In this document: positions 46,055-55,155 of the stretch, in pieces
How the letters are laid out: the number at the start of each line of letters is the position of its first letter
How positions within the stretch are numbered: position 1 is the stretch's first letter
From: Aquiflexum lacus
GTDB lineage: Bacteria > Bacteroidota > Bacteroidia > Cytophagales > Cyclobacteriaceae
Direction of reading: 5' to 3'
NCBI RefSeq assembly: GCF_015476655.1
Contig: NZ_JABFHF010000009.1
Span: 62,001-126,000 of the forward strand
Length of the DNA: 64,000 bases
The notes under the pieces: generated by a model
What the model was told of the DNA's origin: nothing
The model's input: only the letters and a program-made list of their open reading frames with translations
The model's database searches: none
Made by a program: the position numbers and the translations under genes

Positions 46055-46160
46055 AAAATCCCGATAGGGATTGAATACCATTAGGTTATTTGCCCCGGGT
46101 GACAACCCGGAGGTAGGAAAAGGGCATTCGTGTTTTCCAAAAAACCCTGAAGGGGTTTAA
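46055..46160. repeat. Three-hairpin element C, copy 2
   Basis: Same order as copy 1: AATCCC-GATA-GGGATT, then CCGGGT-GACA-ACCCGG with a perfect stem, then AAACCC-5nt-GGGTTT, in 106 bp. The first 50 bp are identical to copy 1; the stretch between the second and third hairpins differs. Confidence 0.85.
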
Positions 46161-46215
46161 GTAAGGATCACTGGGAATGGGGTTTACAAGACTTAGGTAA
46201 GACGTGAGCATCAAA

Positions 46216-46249
46216 GGTGCTGGATGTGAGTGAGGACACTCACATCGGC
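46216..46249. repeat. GATGTGAGTG hairpin, copy 3
   Basis: Identical over 34 bp to the unit at 45670-45703. Confidence 0.8.
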
Positions 46250-46408
46250 ATAATTCGAAGAATTTCGGGGAAAAAAGAAACGAAAATCTATAATTTGTAA
46301 ACAAAAGGTCAGATTTGAGACATGAAGTTTGAGAACGTAAGCCTCAAGGATTGTTAATTATCAGTTTATATTGATTACCTTCACTAATATCAACGCTAAA
46401 CCCACTTT

Positions 46409-46615
46409 ATGCACATGAAAACAATTGGAATTATTTTGGCAATTATTGGTGCCATAGGCACTGTGGTATTTGGATACCAAGCATTACAGGATTCAGAAAG
46501 CTTTAGTTTTCTCGGCTTTGATATTGCAGTTAGTTCAGCCAACTGGACTCCTGTGATTATCAGCGTAGTGCTTCTTGTCATAGGTGTGGTGCTTGCCGGA
46601 CGAGGTAATAAGTAA
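46409..46615 (+). CDS. Small two-helix membrane protein
   Basis: 66-68 residues (ATG 46409 or ATG 46415). Two hydrophobic helices (~6-25 and ~48-65) joined by a polar loop (QDSESFSFLGFDIAVSSAN), ending in AGRGNK. Similar small proteins, annotated as hypothetical or DUF3185-like, are common in Bacteroidota. A strong terminator follows, supporting a real single-gene transcript. Function is unknown. Confidence 0.7.
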   Translation: MHMKTIGIILAIIGAIGTVVFGYQALQDSESFSFLGFDIAVSSANWTPVIISVVLLVIGVVLAGRGNK

Positions 46616-46676
46616 AACCAAATGAACAGGACAGCATTCGCTTAAGTTATTTGTAAGTTTAAATAGCAACCAATAC

Positions 46677-46713
46677 TACCTCATCTGATCATTAGTCAGA
46701 TGAGGTATTTTTT
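46677..46713 (+). terminator. Terminator after the small membrane protein
   Basis: A perfect 12-bp stem, TACCTCATCTGA / TCAGATGAGGTA, with a 7-nt loop and a following run of six T residues. Confidence 0.9.
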
Positions 46714-46774
46714 GAATTTAGTTTTTCAGGGCTGGACTATTTTACCCAATGCAATTAGGAATCGAAATAATTAA

Positions 46775-46852
46775 ATATCGTTTAGTAAGACGATATTTTA
46801 ATTTATCGTTTATTTAAGCGATATTTGGATATATCGTTTATTTAGGCGATAT
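46775..46852 (+). promoter_or_regulatory. Triple palindromic operator array before satD
   Basis: Three 22-bp palindromes begin at 46775, 46803 and 46831, exactly 28 bp apart. Each has outer arms (A/T)TATCG and CGATAT around a 10-bp core TTTAgTAAgA, TTTATTTAAG or TTTATTTAGG. The last one ends 10 bp before the satD start codon, so bound protein would also block ribosome access or transcript initiation. Half-site spacing alternates 16 and 12 bp. The HTH-bearing SatD itself is the obvious candidate binder. Confidence 0.75.
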
Positions 46853-46862
46853 TCAAATTGCC

Positions 46863-47507
46863 ATGATAGCAGTCATTACAGGAGATATTATTGATTCAAG
46901 AAGCTTGGGGAGTCAGCAGGAATGGCTGATTCCCATTCAGTCTTTGTTTTCGAAATGGGGCAAGGTCAGTAAAGCCTGGGAAATATTCCGGGGGGATAGT
47001 TTTCAGTTGGAAGTCTTGGACCCGATGGAGGCTTTACAAAAGGCATTCATGATCAAAGCAACCATTAAATCCATCACAGGGGATCAATTACAAAAAAGAA
47101 CGGGGCCGGTAGATGTGCGGATGTCCATTGGGATTGGAGAAAAACTAAATGACAATACACCCATAGGAATGCGGACGGGTTCTGCTTATTATCATTCCGG
47201 CGAAGCTTTTGAACTCCTTCGCAAACAGGAACAGAACCTACTCATAAAAACTGATTGGGAAGATTTTGACAGGGAAATGAACCTGATGTTCAAATTGGCA
47301 TTGATCCTGATGGATAACTGGACGGTGAGTGCAGCAGAGATAGTGGAGATTGCATTGGAAAACCCAAACCTAAAACAAATTGAAATTGCCTCCATGCTGG
47401 AACTCGAGCAACAATCTGTCAGCGGAAGATTCAAAAGGGCCTATTTTGAAGAATTGATGGAACTGGACAATGTTTATAAACTAAAGCTCAAAAAACTTTT
47501 GCCATGA
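46863..47507 (+). CDS. SatD-family protein with C-terminal helix-turn-helix
   Basis: 214 residues, cytoplasmic. The N-terminal half carries AVITGDIIDSR (D8), FRGDSFQ (D45), VRMSIGIG (86-91) and SGEAFELLR (112-120), in the order and spacing expected of a class III nucleotidyl-cyclase-like palm fold. The C-terminal part has a helix-turn-helix (~168-195, LKQIEIASMLELEQQSVSGRFKRA). The name SatD comes from a streptococcal acid-tolerance locus; function is unknown. It overlaps the DUF3307 gene by ATGA, and a triple operator lies directly upstream, suggesting autoregulation. Confidence 0.85.
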   Translation: MIAVITGDIIDSRSLGSQQEWLIPIQSLFSKWGKVSKAWEIFRGDSFQLEVLDPMEALQKAFMIKATIKSITGDQLQKRTGPVDVRMSIGIGEKLNDNTPIGMRTGSAYYHSGEAFELLRKQEQNLLIKTDWEDFDREMNLMFKLALILMDNWTVSAAEIVEIALENPNLKQIEIASMLELEQQSVSGRFKRAYFEELMELDNVYKLKLKKLLP

Positions 47508-48220
47508 TCATATTTGTCAAACTCCTCTTGGCCCATTTAATTGGAGATTTCATGCTTCAATCAAAATCATGGATTGAGGACAAAACAAAAAATAAAGGAA
47601 AATCCTCTAAGCTTTACCTACATGTTTTGATACATGGAGCCTTGGTGATGTTGTTGTTTTTTGACCTTAGCTATTGGCCATTGGCTCTAGGGATCACGAT
47701 TCCCCATTTTTTTATAGACTGGGCCAAGCTGTCTTTTCAGAAACCAACGAATAAAACTTTCTGGTTTATTTTTGATCAATTTCTGCATTTACTGGTGATT
47801 GCAATTGTGACATTGATTTGGATATATCCTGATACTTCATGGTTGGCGTTTCTGCAGTCAATTAGGTTTTGGTCCTATATGACGGCATTGGTCTTTTTGG
47901 TTTTTGCAGTCTCGATCATTATGAATGTACTCCTGTACAAATGGTCAAAACAAATCATGGACGAGGAAGATCAGTCACTACCAAATGCCGGAAAATACAT
48001 TGGAATTCTTGAAAGACTATTGGTTTTTGTATTCATCATCACCGATCATTGGGAAGCAGTTGGTTTTTTGATCACGGCAAAATCTGTCTTCCGCTTTGGG
48101 GACCTTAAAGAATCCAAAGATCGAAAATTGACCGAATATATCCTGATAGGTACTCTTCTCAGCTTTGGTTTCGCCATCCTTACTTCTTTGGCTTTTCAAT
48201 ACCTGACTAAATTCTTTTGA
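47504..48220 (+). CDS. DUF3307 integral membrane protein
   Basis: 238 residues with the DUF3307 opening IIFVKLLLAHLIGDFMLQSKSWIEDK and about six transmembrane helices. The HLIGDF motif with conserved His and Asp inside the first helix is typical. No biochemical role is known to me. The 4-bp overlap with satD indicates translational coupling; SatD and DUF3307 genes are often paired in Bacteroidota, which suggests that the regulator controls or senses this membrane protein. Confidence 0.9.
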   Translation: MIIFVKLLLAHLIGDFMLQSKSWIEDKTKNKGKSSKLYLHVLIHGALVMLLFFDLSYWPLALGITIPHFFIDWAKLSFQKPTNKTFWFIFDQFLHLLVIAIVTLIWIYPDTSWLAFLQSIRFWSYMTALVFLVFAVSIIMNVLLYKWSKQIMDEEDQSLPNAGKYIGILERLLVFVFIITDHWEAVGFLITAKSVFRFGDLKESKDRKLTEYILIGTLLSFGFAILTSLAFQYLTKFF

Positions 48221-48245
48221 GAATTAATGAAATAACGTGATTAAT

Positions 48246-49052
48246 ATGAACCGTAGACCATTCTTAAAAAAGCTGACCGTATTGAGCAGCGCCATTTCCA
48301 CTATGCCATTTATCACCTTTGGGAAAATGCATTTCCCTGTAAATCCAACACTCAAATTCATCATTGCATCTGATGGACATTATGGTCAGCCCAATACTGA
48401 CTTCAAAAAATCTCACCATGCGTTAATTGAAGCCATACATTTCGAGGAAAATGTGGATTTTGTGGTTTTCAATGGAGATTTGATCCATGATGAACCCAAG
48501 TGGATGCCTGAAGTTAAAAATGTATATGACACGCTCAAGGTTCCTTATTTTCCTGTAAAAGGAAACCATGACCGAATTTCAGAAACTGAGTGGGAAGAAA
48601 TTTGGGGAATTCCCGCGGACCATGCATTTATCAACAAAGAAAAGTTTGGGGTAATACTCGCCAACAGTTCCAATCAGGCAGGCGACTACCTTTGTGTTGA
48701 TGCTCTTTTTCTAAAAAATAAATTGGAGGATTTTAAACACTTATCCCATGTTTTTATAATTATCCATATTTCTCAAAATGACTGGACTAAGCATGGAGTG
48801 GCCTGTTCGGAAATATTGGAAATGATCGGAAGCTACTCCAATGTCCGAGCAGTATTTCATGGCCATGACCATGATGTGGACGGCATCATGCTCAATAGGA
48901 ATAAACCATACCTCTGGTCAGGACATTTTGGAGGCAGTTGGGGTTCACCTCATCCGGGCTATCGAGTTTGTGAAGTGGGAGAAGACGGGAAAACTATCAC
49001 CTATCTAAAAGCCATGAAAGATGGAATGATTTTGAGTGGACATACTATATAG
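48246..49052 (+). CDS. Tat-exported metallophosphoesterase
   Basis: 268 residues from ATG 48246, preceded by a GTG three codons upstream. Tat-type signal NRRPFLKKLTVLSSAIS. Calcineurin-like motifs: ASDGHYG (variant of DxH), VVFNGDLIHD (GD), VKGNHDR (GNHD), IIIHIS and FHGHDHD (GHxH). It sits 25 bp after the DUF3307 gene and may belong to the satD operon. Substrate unknown. Confidence 0.9.
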   Translation: MNRRPFLKKLTVLSSAISTMPFITFGKMHFPVNPTLKFIIASDGHYGQPNTDFKKSHHALIEAIHFEENVDFVVFNGDLIHDEPKWMPEVKNVYDTLKVPYFPVKGNHDRISETEWEEIWGIPADHAFINKEKFGVILANSSNQAGDYLCVDALFLKNKLEDFKHLSHVFIIIHISQNDWTKHGVACSEILEMIGSYSNVRAVFHGHDHDVDGIMLNRNKPYLWSGHFGGSWGSPHPGYRVCEVGEDGKTITYLKAMKDGMILSGHTI

Positions 49053-49169
49053 TGGTTGGAAATCTACTTTCTATACATTCTGATTTTCCGCACTCTATTA
49101 CCATTTACTCGCTAAGGGTTGTTATATTTAGAATTCCTAGCATCACAGCCACCTTTGTTCTGAACTGAT

Positions 49170-51002
49170 ATGACTAAACTTTTTCGGCGTAAGCTTAGCC
49201 GAATACTATCAAGAGAGAAATTTGCTTTGGCACCGGTTTCGGTCCAATTGATTGCTATTTTCATTGCAAGTGCATTGGTAATCATCCTGTTGTCTCCTTT
49301 AATTGGTGATCTTTCCACAAGTTATCGTCTATTTGCTGACCCATCCAGTTATGCAAATGCAAAAGGACCGTTACAATTGGTAGTGGGTTTGGTGCAGGTC
49401 TTGATAGGTTTGGTATTATTCTCTTTTATCATTTCGGTTTTATCAGCTGCCTTGACCACTTTGATAGATAACATCAAAAGCGGATCTCTTCCTTACGTAA
49501 AAAAAAATCACATCTTGGTCGTCAATTACAATGTCAAATTGCCATTGATTTTAGATCAGTTGAATATCAGGGCCAAAGATAAAGGGAGATTTGAAGATGT
49601 GGTACTGCTTTTTTCTGAACCTAAACTGGTAAGTTATTTTAGAACGACATATAATAAAGAAAGGTGGCCAAATCTTGAAGTCTTTGTTAGGCAGGGCGAT
49701 TTATTGAACTTCAAAACGTTTAAAAGACTATCCGTTTTTAATGCGCTTGGAATTGTGCTGTTATTACCTGACCATATCGAAGATGATTTTGATTCAGATA
49801 ATTTTAACTTGAAAATATTGACCACGCTTTCCAATCATCAGCCTTTTTTCCAACACTTATCAGAACGACAGGCTTCAAAACGTCCTTTGAAATGTTCCAT
49901 AGAATTGTCAAGTAACCCGGACAGTACCAGGATTGCTAAGGAATTGACTTCAACAGCATTAGGGTCTTTTTTTACTGTTATTACTCCGGGAGATGTGATT
50001 GGGAGCATTCTCTCGCGGGCAAAGGTTGATGTGGTTTACTACAAAGTGTTTTTCGAAATATTGTCTTTTGATGGTTCTACCATTCAATTTGTAGACCCAA
50101 GAAATTTTTCTTCTTCGGGTAAACTGGAAGGTATGCCATTTGAAGAACTTTTGTTGAATTTTAAAGGAGGAACATTACTTGGGTTTTCAGGAGTTACCGC
50201 TGCAGGACGTTTTCAGATCAATTTGAGTCCTTTTGGCAAACCTTTACAAAAAACAGACTGGTTGCTGTTTTTGACTACCAACGTCAAAGAAATCAAGTAT
50301 TCCCCTATTCCACAAGATCCTTTGTTGCTGAGCAAAAATGGGATTGTGATACCAAATGAGGTTGCCAGCAAAAATATCTGCGTAATTGGAGACGCATGGC
50401 CTTTGGGCAATATTGATGATTTCATTGACCTACCAAGTTTGGCCGCATTGAAAGAAGCATTCTTTGTTTTTGATGATCCCATGGATTACTTTAAACCTCA
50501 ATTTTTGAAAAAGTTACATGATGGTAATTTTGATAATATCATCATCAACTTGGATGATGAACATGGGTTTAGATTGACGATGTTATTGATTTCAATCAAT
50601 CAAAATGACCAAGCTTTCTTGTCCAAAATAGTCAGTATCCTTAATGACCCCGTTACCGAACAATTGCTGGGCAGGAAAGTGCTTCGCAGTAACACGGTAT
50701 TGTCACACAAACTCTCGGCACGGTATATTGCCCAGATTTCCTTTCAAAAAAATCTGGACTTGCTCTTCTCTGAACTGGCATTTGCTGAAGGGGTGGAATT
50801 CCAATTATTGGAAGTTGGCAAACATATACCTTCAGAACTGCTGACCACCTCACTTGAATTAAGGAAGTTGCTTGCGGAATATAAAATGGTGTATGTTGGT
50901 ACAGTGGACGGTGAGAAAAACATTGATTTAGAGGCCAATTCATTTGAAGGAGTCACTCAGATTCTGGTTATCATTCACCAAAACATTTTGAACCACCTTT
51001 AA
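49170..51002 (+). CDS. CASTOR/POLLUX-like ion channel or NAD-binding membrane protein
   Basis: 610 residues. Two transmembrane helices (~27-47 and ~65-95) enclose a possible pore loop (RLFADPSSYANAKGPLQLVVG), followed by two tandem Rossmann-like (RCK-like) domains (NHILVVNYNVKLPLILDQLN near 113; ICVIGDAWPLGN near 402). This is the arrangement of plant CASTOR/POLLUX calcium or potassium channels of symbiosis signalling. Bacterial relatives are uncharacterised. It is probably a ligand-gated cation channel. Confidence 0.85.
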   Translation: MTKLFRRKLSRILSREKFALAPVSVQLIAIFIASALVIILLSPLIGDLSTSYRLFADPSSYANAKGPLQLVVGLVQVLIGLVLFSFIISVLSAALTTLIDNIKSGSLPYVKKNHILVVNYNVKLPLILDQLNIRAKDKGRFEDVVLLFSEPKLVSYFRTTYNKERWPNLEVFVRQGDLLNFKTFKRLSVFNALGIVLLLPDHIEDDFDSDNFNLKILTTLSNHQPFFQHLSERQASKRPLKCSIELSSNPDSTRIAKELTSTALGSFFTVITPGDVIGSILSRAKVDVVYYKVFFEILSFDGSTIQFVDPRNFSSSGKLEGMPFEELLLNFKGGTLLGFSGVTAAGRFQINLSPFGKPLQKTDWLLFLTTNVKEIKYSPIPQDPLLLSKNGIVIPNEVASKNICVIGDAWPLGNIDDFIDLPSLAALKEAFFVFDDPMDYFKPQFLKKLHDGNFDNIIINLDDEHGFRLTMLLISINQNDQAFLSKIVSILNDPVTEQLLGRKVLRSNTVLSHKLSARYIAQISFQKNLDLLFSELAFAEGVEFQLLEVGKHIPSELLTTSLELRKLLAEYKMVYVGTVDGEKNIDLEANSFEGVTQILVIIHQNILNHL

Positions 51003-51084
51003 AATAAAGTCCCTTTATATCTCTCTTCGATTTATAATACCTACCTTTCAGGAGATTTTTTCCATTTGAATTCTCAATCCCCCT

Positions 51085-51948
51085 ATGATAAAAGGTAACG
51101 ATACCGATACTGTCTTTCTCTCCAAGTTATTACTCAGTGATTCCAGATATACTGAAACATGTAAGGAATTGATGGCTATTTTGAATAAACATCAGATTCC
51201 ATTTTATTTTCTCTCAGGGGCAAAAGACATTTGGTGCCGTGATTATATGCCCATACAAGTCGCCAAGGATAAATTTGTGCAATTCAGGTATGAGCCTTCT
51301 TACCTGAAACCTTATCCTGAACATTACACTGACCCGGTTTTTGTCTGTTCAGAAAATGGTATAGAGGCCGAAAAATCCAATATCATTCTTGATGGTGGCA
51401 ATGTGGTCAGTTGGTCAGATAAGATCATTATGACTGACAGATTTTTTGATGAAAATCCTGACTATTCCAATAAAGCCAAATTGGTCTCAGATCTTGAAAA
51501 ACAGTTGGAAACGGAAGTGATCATTATTCCTCAAGTCAAAATGGACTATACAGGTCATGCAGATGGGATGGTACGCTTTGTGGATGCTACTACTTTGATC
51601 GGAAATCACCGTGAATTGGAATATCAGTATTGGACCAAGAAAATGAATGTCTTACTCGAAGAAAATAAGTTGAGCTATATTGACATTCCTTTTTTTGAAT
51701 ATCACCTGAAGAAGCATCCATTAAATGCAATTGGATGTTACGTCAATTTTCTGGAGGTGAGCAATCTAATTGTAGTTCCAATATTTGAGGTGGAAGGAAA
51801 TATGGATAAAGAAATCCAAAATATATTTAAAAAGACTTTTCCCAACCGGATTATTGAAACTATCAATTTCAATGAAATTGGGTATTACGGAGGATTATTG
51901 AATTGTGTCACCTGGACAGTTCAGTCTGACCCAAGGTTTCGGTCTTAA
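51085..51948 (+). CDS. Agmatine deiminase / peptidylarginine deiminase-family enzyme
   Basis: 287 residues, cytoplasmic, shorter than the usual 340-370. Motifs: DIWCRDYMPIQ (49-58), ILDGGNVVSW, GHADGMVRFVD and the terminal NCVTWTV with candidate catalytic Cys274. The family hydrolyses guanidino groups of agmatine or arginine residues. The shortened N-terminus makes the exact substrate uncertain. It stands alone, 82 bp after the channel gene. Confidence 0.85.
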   Translation: MIKGNDTDTVFLSKLLLSDSRYTETCKELMAILNKHQIPFYFLSGAKDIWCRDYMPIQVAKDKFVQFRYEPSYLKPYPEHYTDPVFVCSENGIEAEKSNIILDGGNVVSWSDKIIMTDRFFDENPDYSNKAKLVSDLEKQLETEVIIIPQVKMDYTGHADGMVRFVDATTLIGNHRELEYQYWTKKMNVLLEENKLSYIDIPFFEYHLKKHPLNAIGCYVNFLEVSNLIVVPIFEVEGNMDKEIQNIFKKTFPNRIIETINFNEIGYYGGLLNCVTWTVQSDPRFRS

Positions 51949-52089
51949 TCCAATATCAAATATCCCAATATCCAAATTTCCACCCATCACCATTATTACC
52001 CCAAATGCCATGGAGTTTCTTGTTTCTTTTCAGAATTAAAATTAAGTTTAGTATGCTTAGCATTAGAATTTTACCATTTGGTCATTCCT

Positions 52090-55000
52090 ATGAAGTTTAC
52101 TCACAAACCCAACCTAATCCTACTGATTATTACATGCCTTTTTCACAGTTGTCAAAATTCTCCAAATGAAAAAAGAGAAGATATTAAAATTGACATCTAT
52201 GCAGAACATGTAAGGACTTCCAAATTTCAGACTCCCGAAGAGGAGAGACTCAGTTTTATTCTTCCACCGGGTTTTGAAGTCACACTTTTTGCATCAGAAC
52301 CGGATATTACCAAACCCATCAATATGGCCTTTGATGAAAAAGGCAGACTTTGGGTGACCCAATCTTCTGAATATCCGATTGCGGCAGGTGACGGAGGGGG
52401 AAAAGACCGAATCACCATATTGGAAGATACCAATGGAGATGGTAAAGCAGATAAAATCCAGGATTTTGCCAATGATTTGAATATTCCCATCGGAATTGTT
52501 CCTATCAAAGGAGGGGCTATTGGCTATTCCATTCCTTATGTCTACAAGTTTTTGGATACCAATGGAGATGACATTGCTGACCAAAGGGAGATCCTTTTGG
52601 GTGAATTTGAGCACAAGGATACCCATGGAATGGTCAATAATCTATTTAGAGGGTTTGATGGTTGGATACACGCTTCCCATGGATTTTCCAATATTTCTAC
52701 TATTGCAGGAAAAGATGGGGATTCCATCCGAATGGTATCAGGAAATACTTTCAGGTTTAAGTTGGATGGCAGCAGGGTGGAAAAGACGACAGATGGGCGA
52801 ATCAATCCTTTTGGGTCGGATTACGATGAAATGGGATACCATTATTCTGCAGATTGTCATACACTTCCGATTTTTCAGATGATCTGGGGAGGAAATTATT
52901 CCCAATGGGGCAAGAAAGAACCCAATATGGGTTTTGCACCCACCATGATGGATTATGGGTTGAAGTCAACTGCACTTTCGGGACTGGTTTATTATACCGA
53001 TGATCAGTTTCCGGAGGAATATAGAAACAGTTTTTATTCTGGTGATGTGGTCACCTGTCGGATCAGCAGAAACACCATGGAGTTCAACGGAAGTACGCCA
53101 ACAGCGATCAAGCAAGAAGATTTCTTGGTCAGTAAAGACCCTTGGTTCAGACCAGTGGATATCAAAATCGGTCCGGACGGGGCCATGTATGTGGCTGATT
53201 TTTACAACCGGATCATCGGGCATTATGAGGTTCCTTTGGATCATCCCGGAAGAGACCGGGTAAGTGGGCGGATTTGGAAGATTACATACAAGGGAAACCA
53301 AAGACCTATCACCGACTGGTCTAAAGCAGACAAGGAGGAATTGATAGCGGGTATGGGCAATCCCATCCTTCAGATAAGAATGACGGCAACGGATGAATTG
53401 GTGGATAGGTTAGGGGAATCGGCTGTGCCACAGCTTTTGGAATGGGTTAAAGAAGGTGAAACTGATCCTGTTCACTATATTCAGGGGATTTGGGCCTTAT
53501 TCAGGTTGGAAGTTTTGCCAGATGAAATTTTGGAATCGGCCATCAAACATGAGGATAGGAGGGTAAGGGTACACGCCTACAAATTAATGGCAAACTATCT
53601 TCAATTATCAGAAGAGCAACTTTCCTGGGCGATAAGGGATTTATCGGATTCAGATCCTCATATCCAAAGGGCTGCTGCCGAAATGTTGAACAGACATCCC
53701 AACCCAAAAAGCTATAAAGCTTTGGTTACACTTCATACACAAGTCCCTTCCCATGATAGCCATCTGGCATATACAACCTTGATGGCGCTTTCCAATCATT
53801 TGCAAAAAAAGGAAATCTTGCAAATGGCCATAAAAGAAAGCTGGAATGAAGAGGAGGCAAGGTTGATCGCGCTTGTGGCTTCGGATATGAATTTGCCCGA
53901 AGCAGGGGAATTTCTTTTGGCACATGTAGAATCCTACAAACAACCAAAAGAAAAAAGTATTGCCTTTACCGAGTCAATTGCGCGGAGTGTTGATGCTGCG
54001 AAGTTGGGCCGTTTGCTGGGTTGGATTAAAAAAACTGTGGATTCACAGTCTGATGAAGCTTTTAGATGGGCTATTGCCTCAGATCAGGGATTTACCCAAA
54101 GGGGGATGAAAATGCCTTCTTCCTTTGCATCATGGTACCAAAGTTTGGCCAGTCAAATGCTGCTTGATATTCCAAACGAGATATCTTGGACCGATTCAGA
54201 TAAACAAAGGCTGATATATGCCAATGGTGTAGCTGCCAGGTATAAAATGGCTGATTTGTCAACATCAATCATGAAATTGATTTCCACAAAAGAAGCTGAT
54301 GAGGAAGTGAGATCTTCAGCAGCATTGGCGGTCATGCAGCTAAATCCTTTGGAGGGTGCAGAAAAAATTGCAGAAAGAATTTATGATGGAGAGGAAGAAA
54401 TAAGTATCAAAAGGAAATTCGCAGTGGCTTTGGGAACATGGGATGATAATCGGTCGAGGAAATTACTTGGTGAAGCCATGAAAAATTCTCCCACGGAATT
54501 GCAAGAGACTATTGCTTCCGTATTGGCCAAAAGTCCACAGGGAAAAAGCCAATTGATGACTTTAATCAAAAATGGAGATGCTCCTGCAAGACTGTTAAAA
54601 GCAAGGTCCGTGGAAGAATCCCTGTTGGCCAAGCTTTCCTCAGAACAAATGAAGGTTTACGAAGAACTCACGGCCAACCTGACTCCGATTTCAGATGAAA
54701 GAGAAAAGTTGATCACCAGCAGGTTAGCTGATTTTGATCCAAATAATAGTCAGGTTGATGGTGGCCATATTTATGAAAGCAATTGCAGTATGTGTCATCA
54801 GATCGATAAAAAGGGCGGCCTGATAGGACCACAATTGGATGGCGTTGGCAATTGGGGAAAAACTGCTTTGGCGACCAAAATCCTGGATCCTAACAGAAAT
54901 ATTTCAGAAAACTTCAGAACCTACAACATCAGCCTTAAAAATGGTCAGACTGTATCAGGGCTCTTTAGAAGGGAAGAGGGACAAACCGTCGTATTGGCCA

Positions 55001-55149
55001 ATCAGGTAGGGGAAGAATTTACCGTTTCCCGTCAGGAAATCAAGGAAATGGTTCCTTCCAAATATACCTTGATGCCGGATAACTTTCACACATCCTTATC
55101 AAAAGCAGAGTTTGACGGATTACTTGTTTATTTATTGAATATCAAATAA
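52090..55149 (+). CDS. PVC-type membrane-bound dehydrogenase with HEAT repeats and cytochrome c, lipoprotein
   Basis: 1019 residues from ATG 52090; a TTG four codons upstream is less likely. Lipobox FHSC (Cys21). A propeller follows (FEVTLFASEPDITKPINMAFDEKGRLWVTQSSEYP, LEDTNGDGKADK), then helical HEAT-like repeats (~440-860) and a cytochrome c domain with CSMCH at 899-903. It is related to the C-terminal two thirds of the protein at 36602-40444 but has no DUF6807 domain. An FG-GAP gene follows after 6 bp, suggesting an operon. Confidence 0.92.
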   Translation: MKFTHKPNLILLIITCLFHSCQNSPNEKREDIKIDIYAEHVRTSKFQTPEEERLSFILPPGFEVTLFASEPDITKPINMAFDEKGRLWVTQSSEYPIAAGDGGGKDRITILEDTNGDGKADKIQDFANDLNIPIGIVPIKGGAIGYSIPYVYKFLDTNGDDIADQREILLGEFEHKDTHGMVNNLFRGFDGWIHASHGFSNISTIAGKDGDSIRMVSGNTFRFKLDGSRVEKTTDGRINPFGSDYDEMGYHYSADCHTLPIFQMIWGGNYSQWGKKEPNMGFAPTMMDYGLKSTALSGLVYYTDDQFPEEYRNSFYSGDVVTCRISRNTMEFNGSTPTAIKQEDFLVSKDPWFRPVDIKIGPDGAMYVADFYNRIIGHYEVPLDHPGRDRVSGRIWKITYKGNQRPITDWSKADKEELIAGMGNPILQIRMTATDELVDRLGESAVPQLLEWVKEGETDPVHYIQGIWALFRLEVLPDEILESAIKHEDRRVRVHAYKLMANYLQLSEEQLSWAIRDLSDSDPHIQRAAAEMLNRHPNPKSYKALVTLHTQVPSHDSHLAYTTLMALSNHLQKKEILQMAIKESWNEEEARLIALVASDMNLPEAGEFLLAHVESYKQPKEKSIAFTESIARSVDAAKLGRLLGWIKKTVDSQSDEAFRWAIASDQGFTQRGMKMPSSFASWYQSLASQMLLDIPNEISWTDSDKQRLIYANGVAARYKMADLSTSIMKLISTKEADEEVRSSAALAVMQLNPLEGAEKIAERIYDGEEEISIKRKFAVALGTWDDNRSRKLLGEAMKNSPTELQETIASVLAKSPQGKSQLMTLIKNGDAPARLLKARSVEESLLAKLSSEQMKVYEELTANLTPISDEREKLITSRLADFDPNNSQVDGGHIYESNCSMCHQIDKKGGLIGPQLDGVGNWGKTALATKILDPNRNISENFRTYNISLKNGQTVSGLFRREEGQTVVLANQVGEEFTVSRQEIKEMVPSKYTLMPDNFHTSLSKAEFDGLLVYLLNIK

Positions 55150-55155
55150 GAAGAA

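Larger units (their letters stand above)
45481..46408. repeat. Repeat-rich gene-free region (element C cluster)
   Basis: 928 bp without a credible gene. 45505-45655 is purine-rich with near-tandem AAGAAACAAGAGCC words and two copies of a CCAAGAGGGGAGAAGCGAGA unit (45505, 45616). Two copies of a three-hairpin element and three copies of a GATGTGAGTG hairpin follow (listed separately). The 46250-46408 stretch holds the presumed promoter of the next small gene. Confidence 0.85.

Noticed and set aside
46775-46852. CRISPR-like reading of the 28-bp periodic repeats
   Set aside because: The repeat is 22 bp with 6-bp gaps and only three units, directly before a start codon; no spacers and no cas genes.
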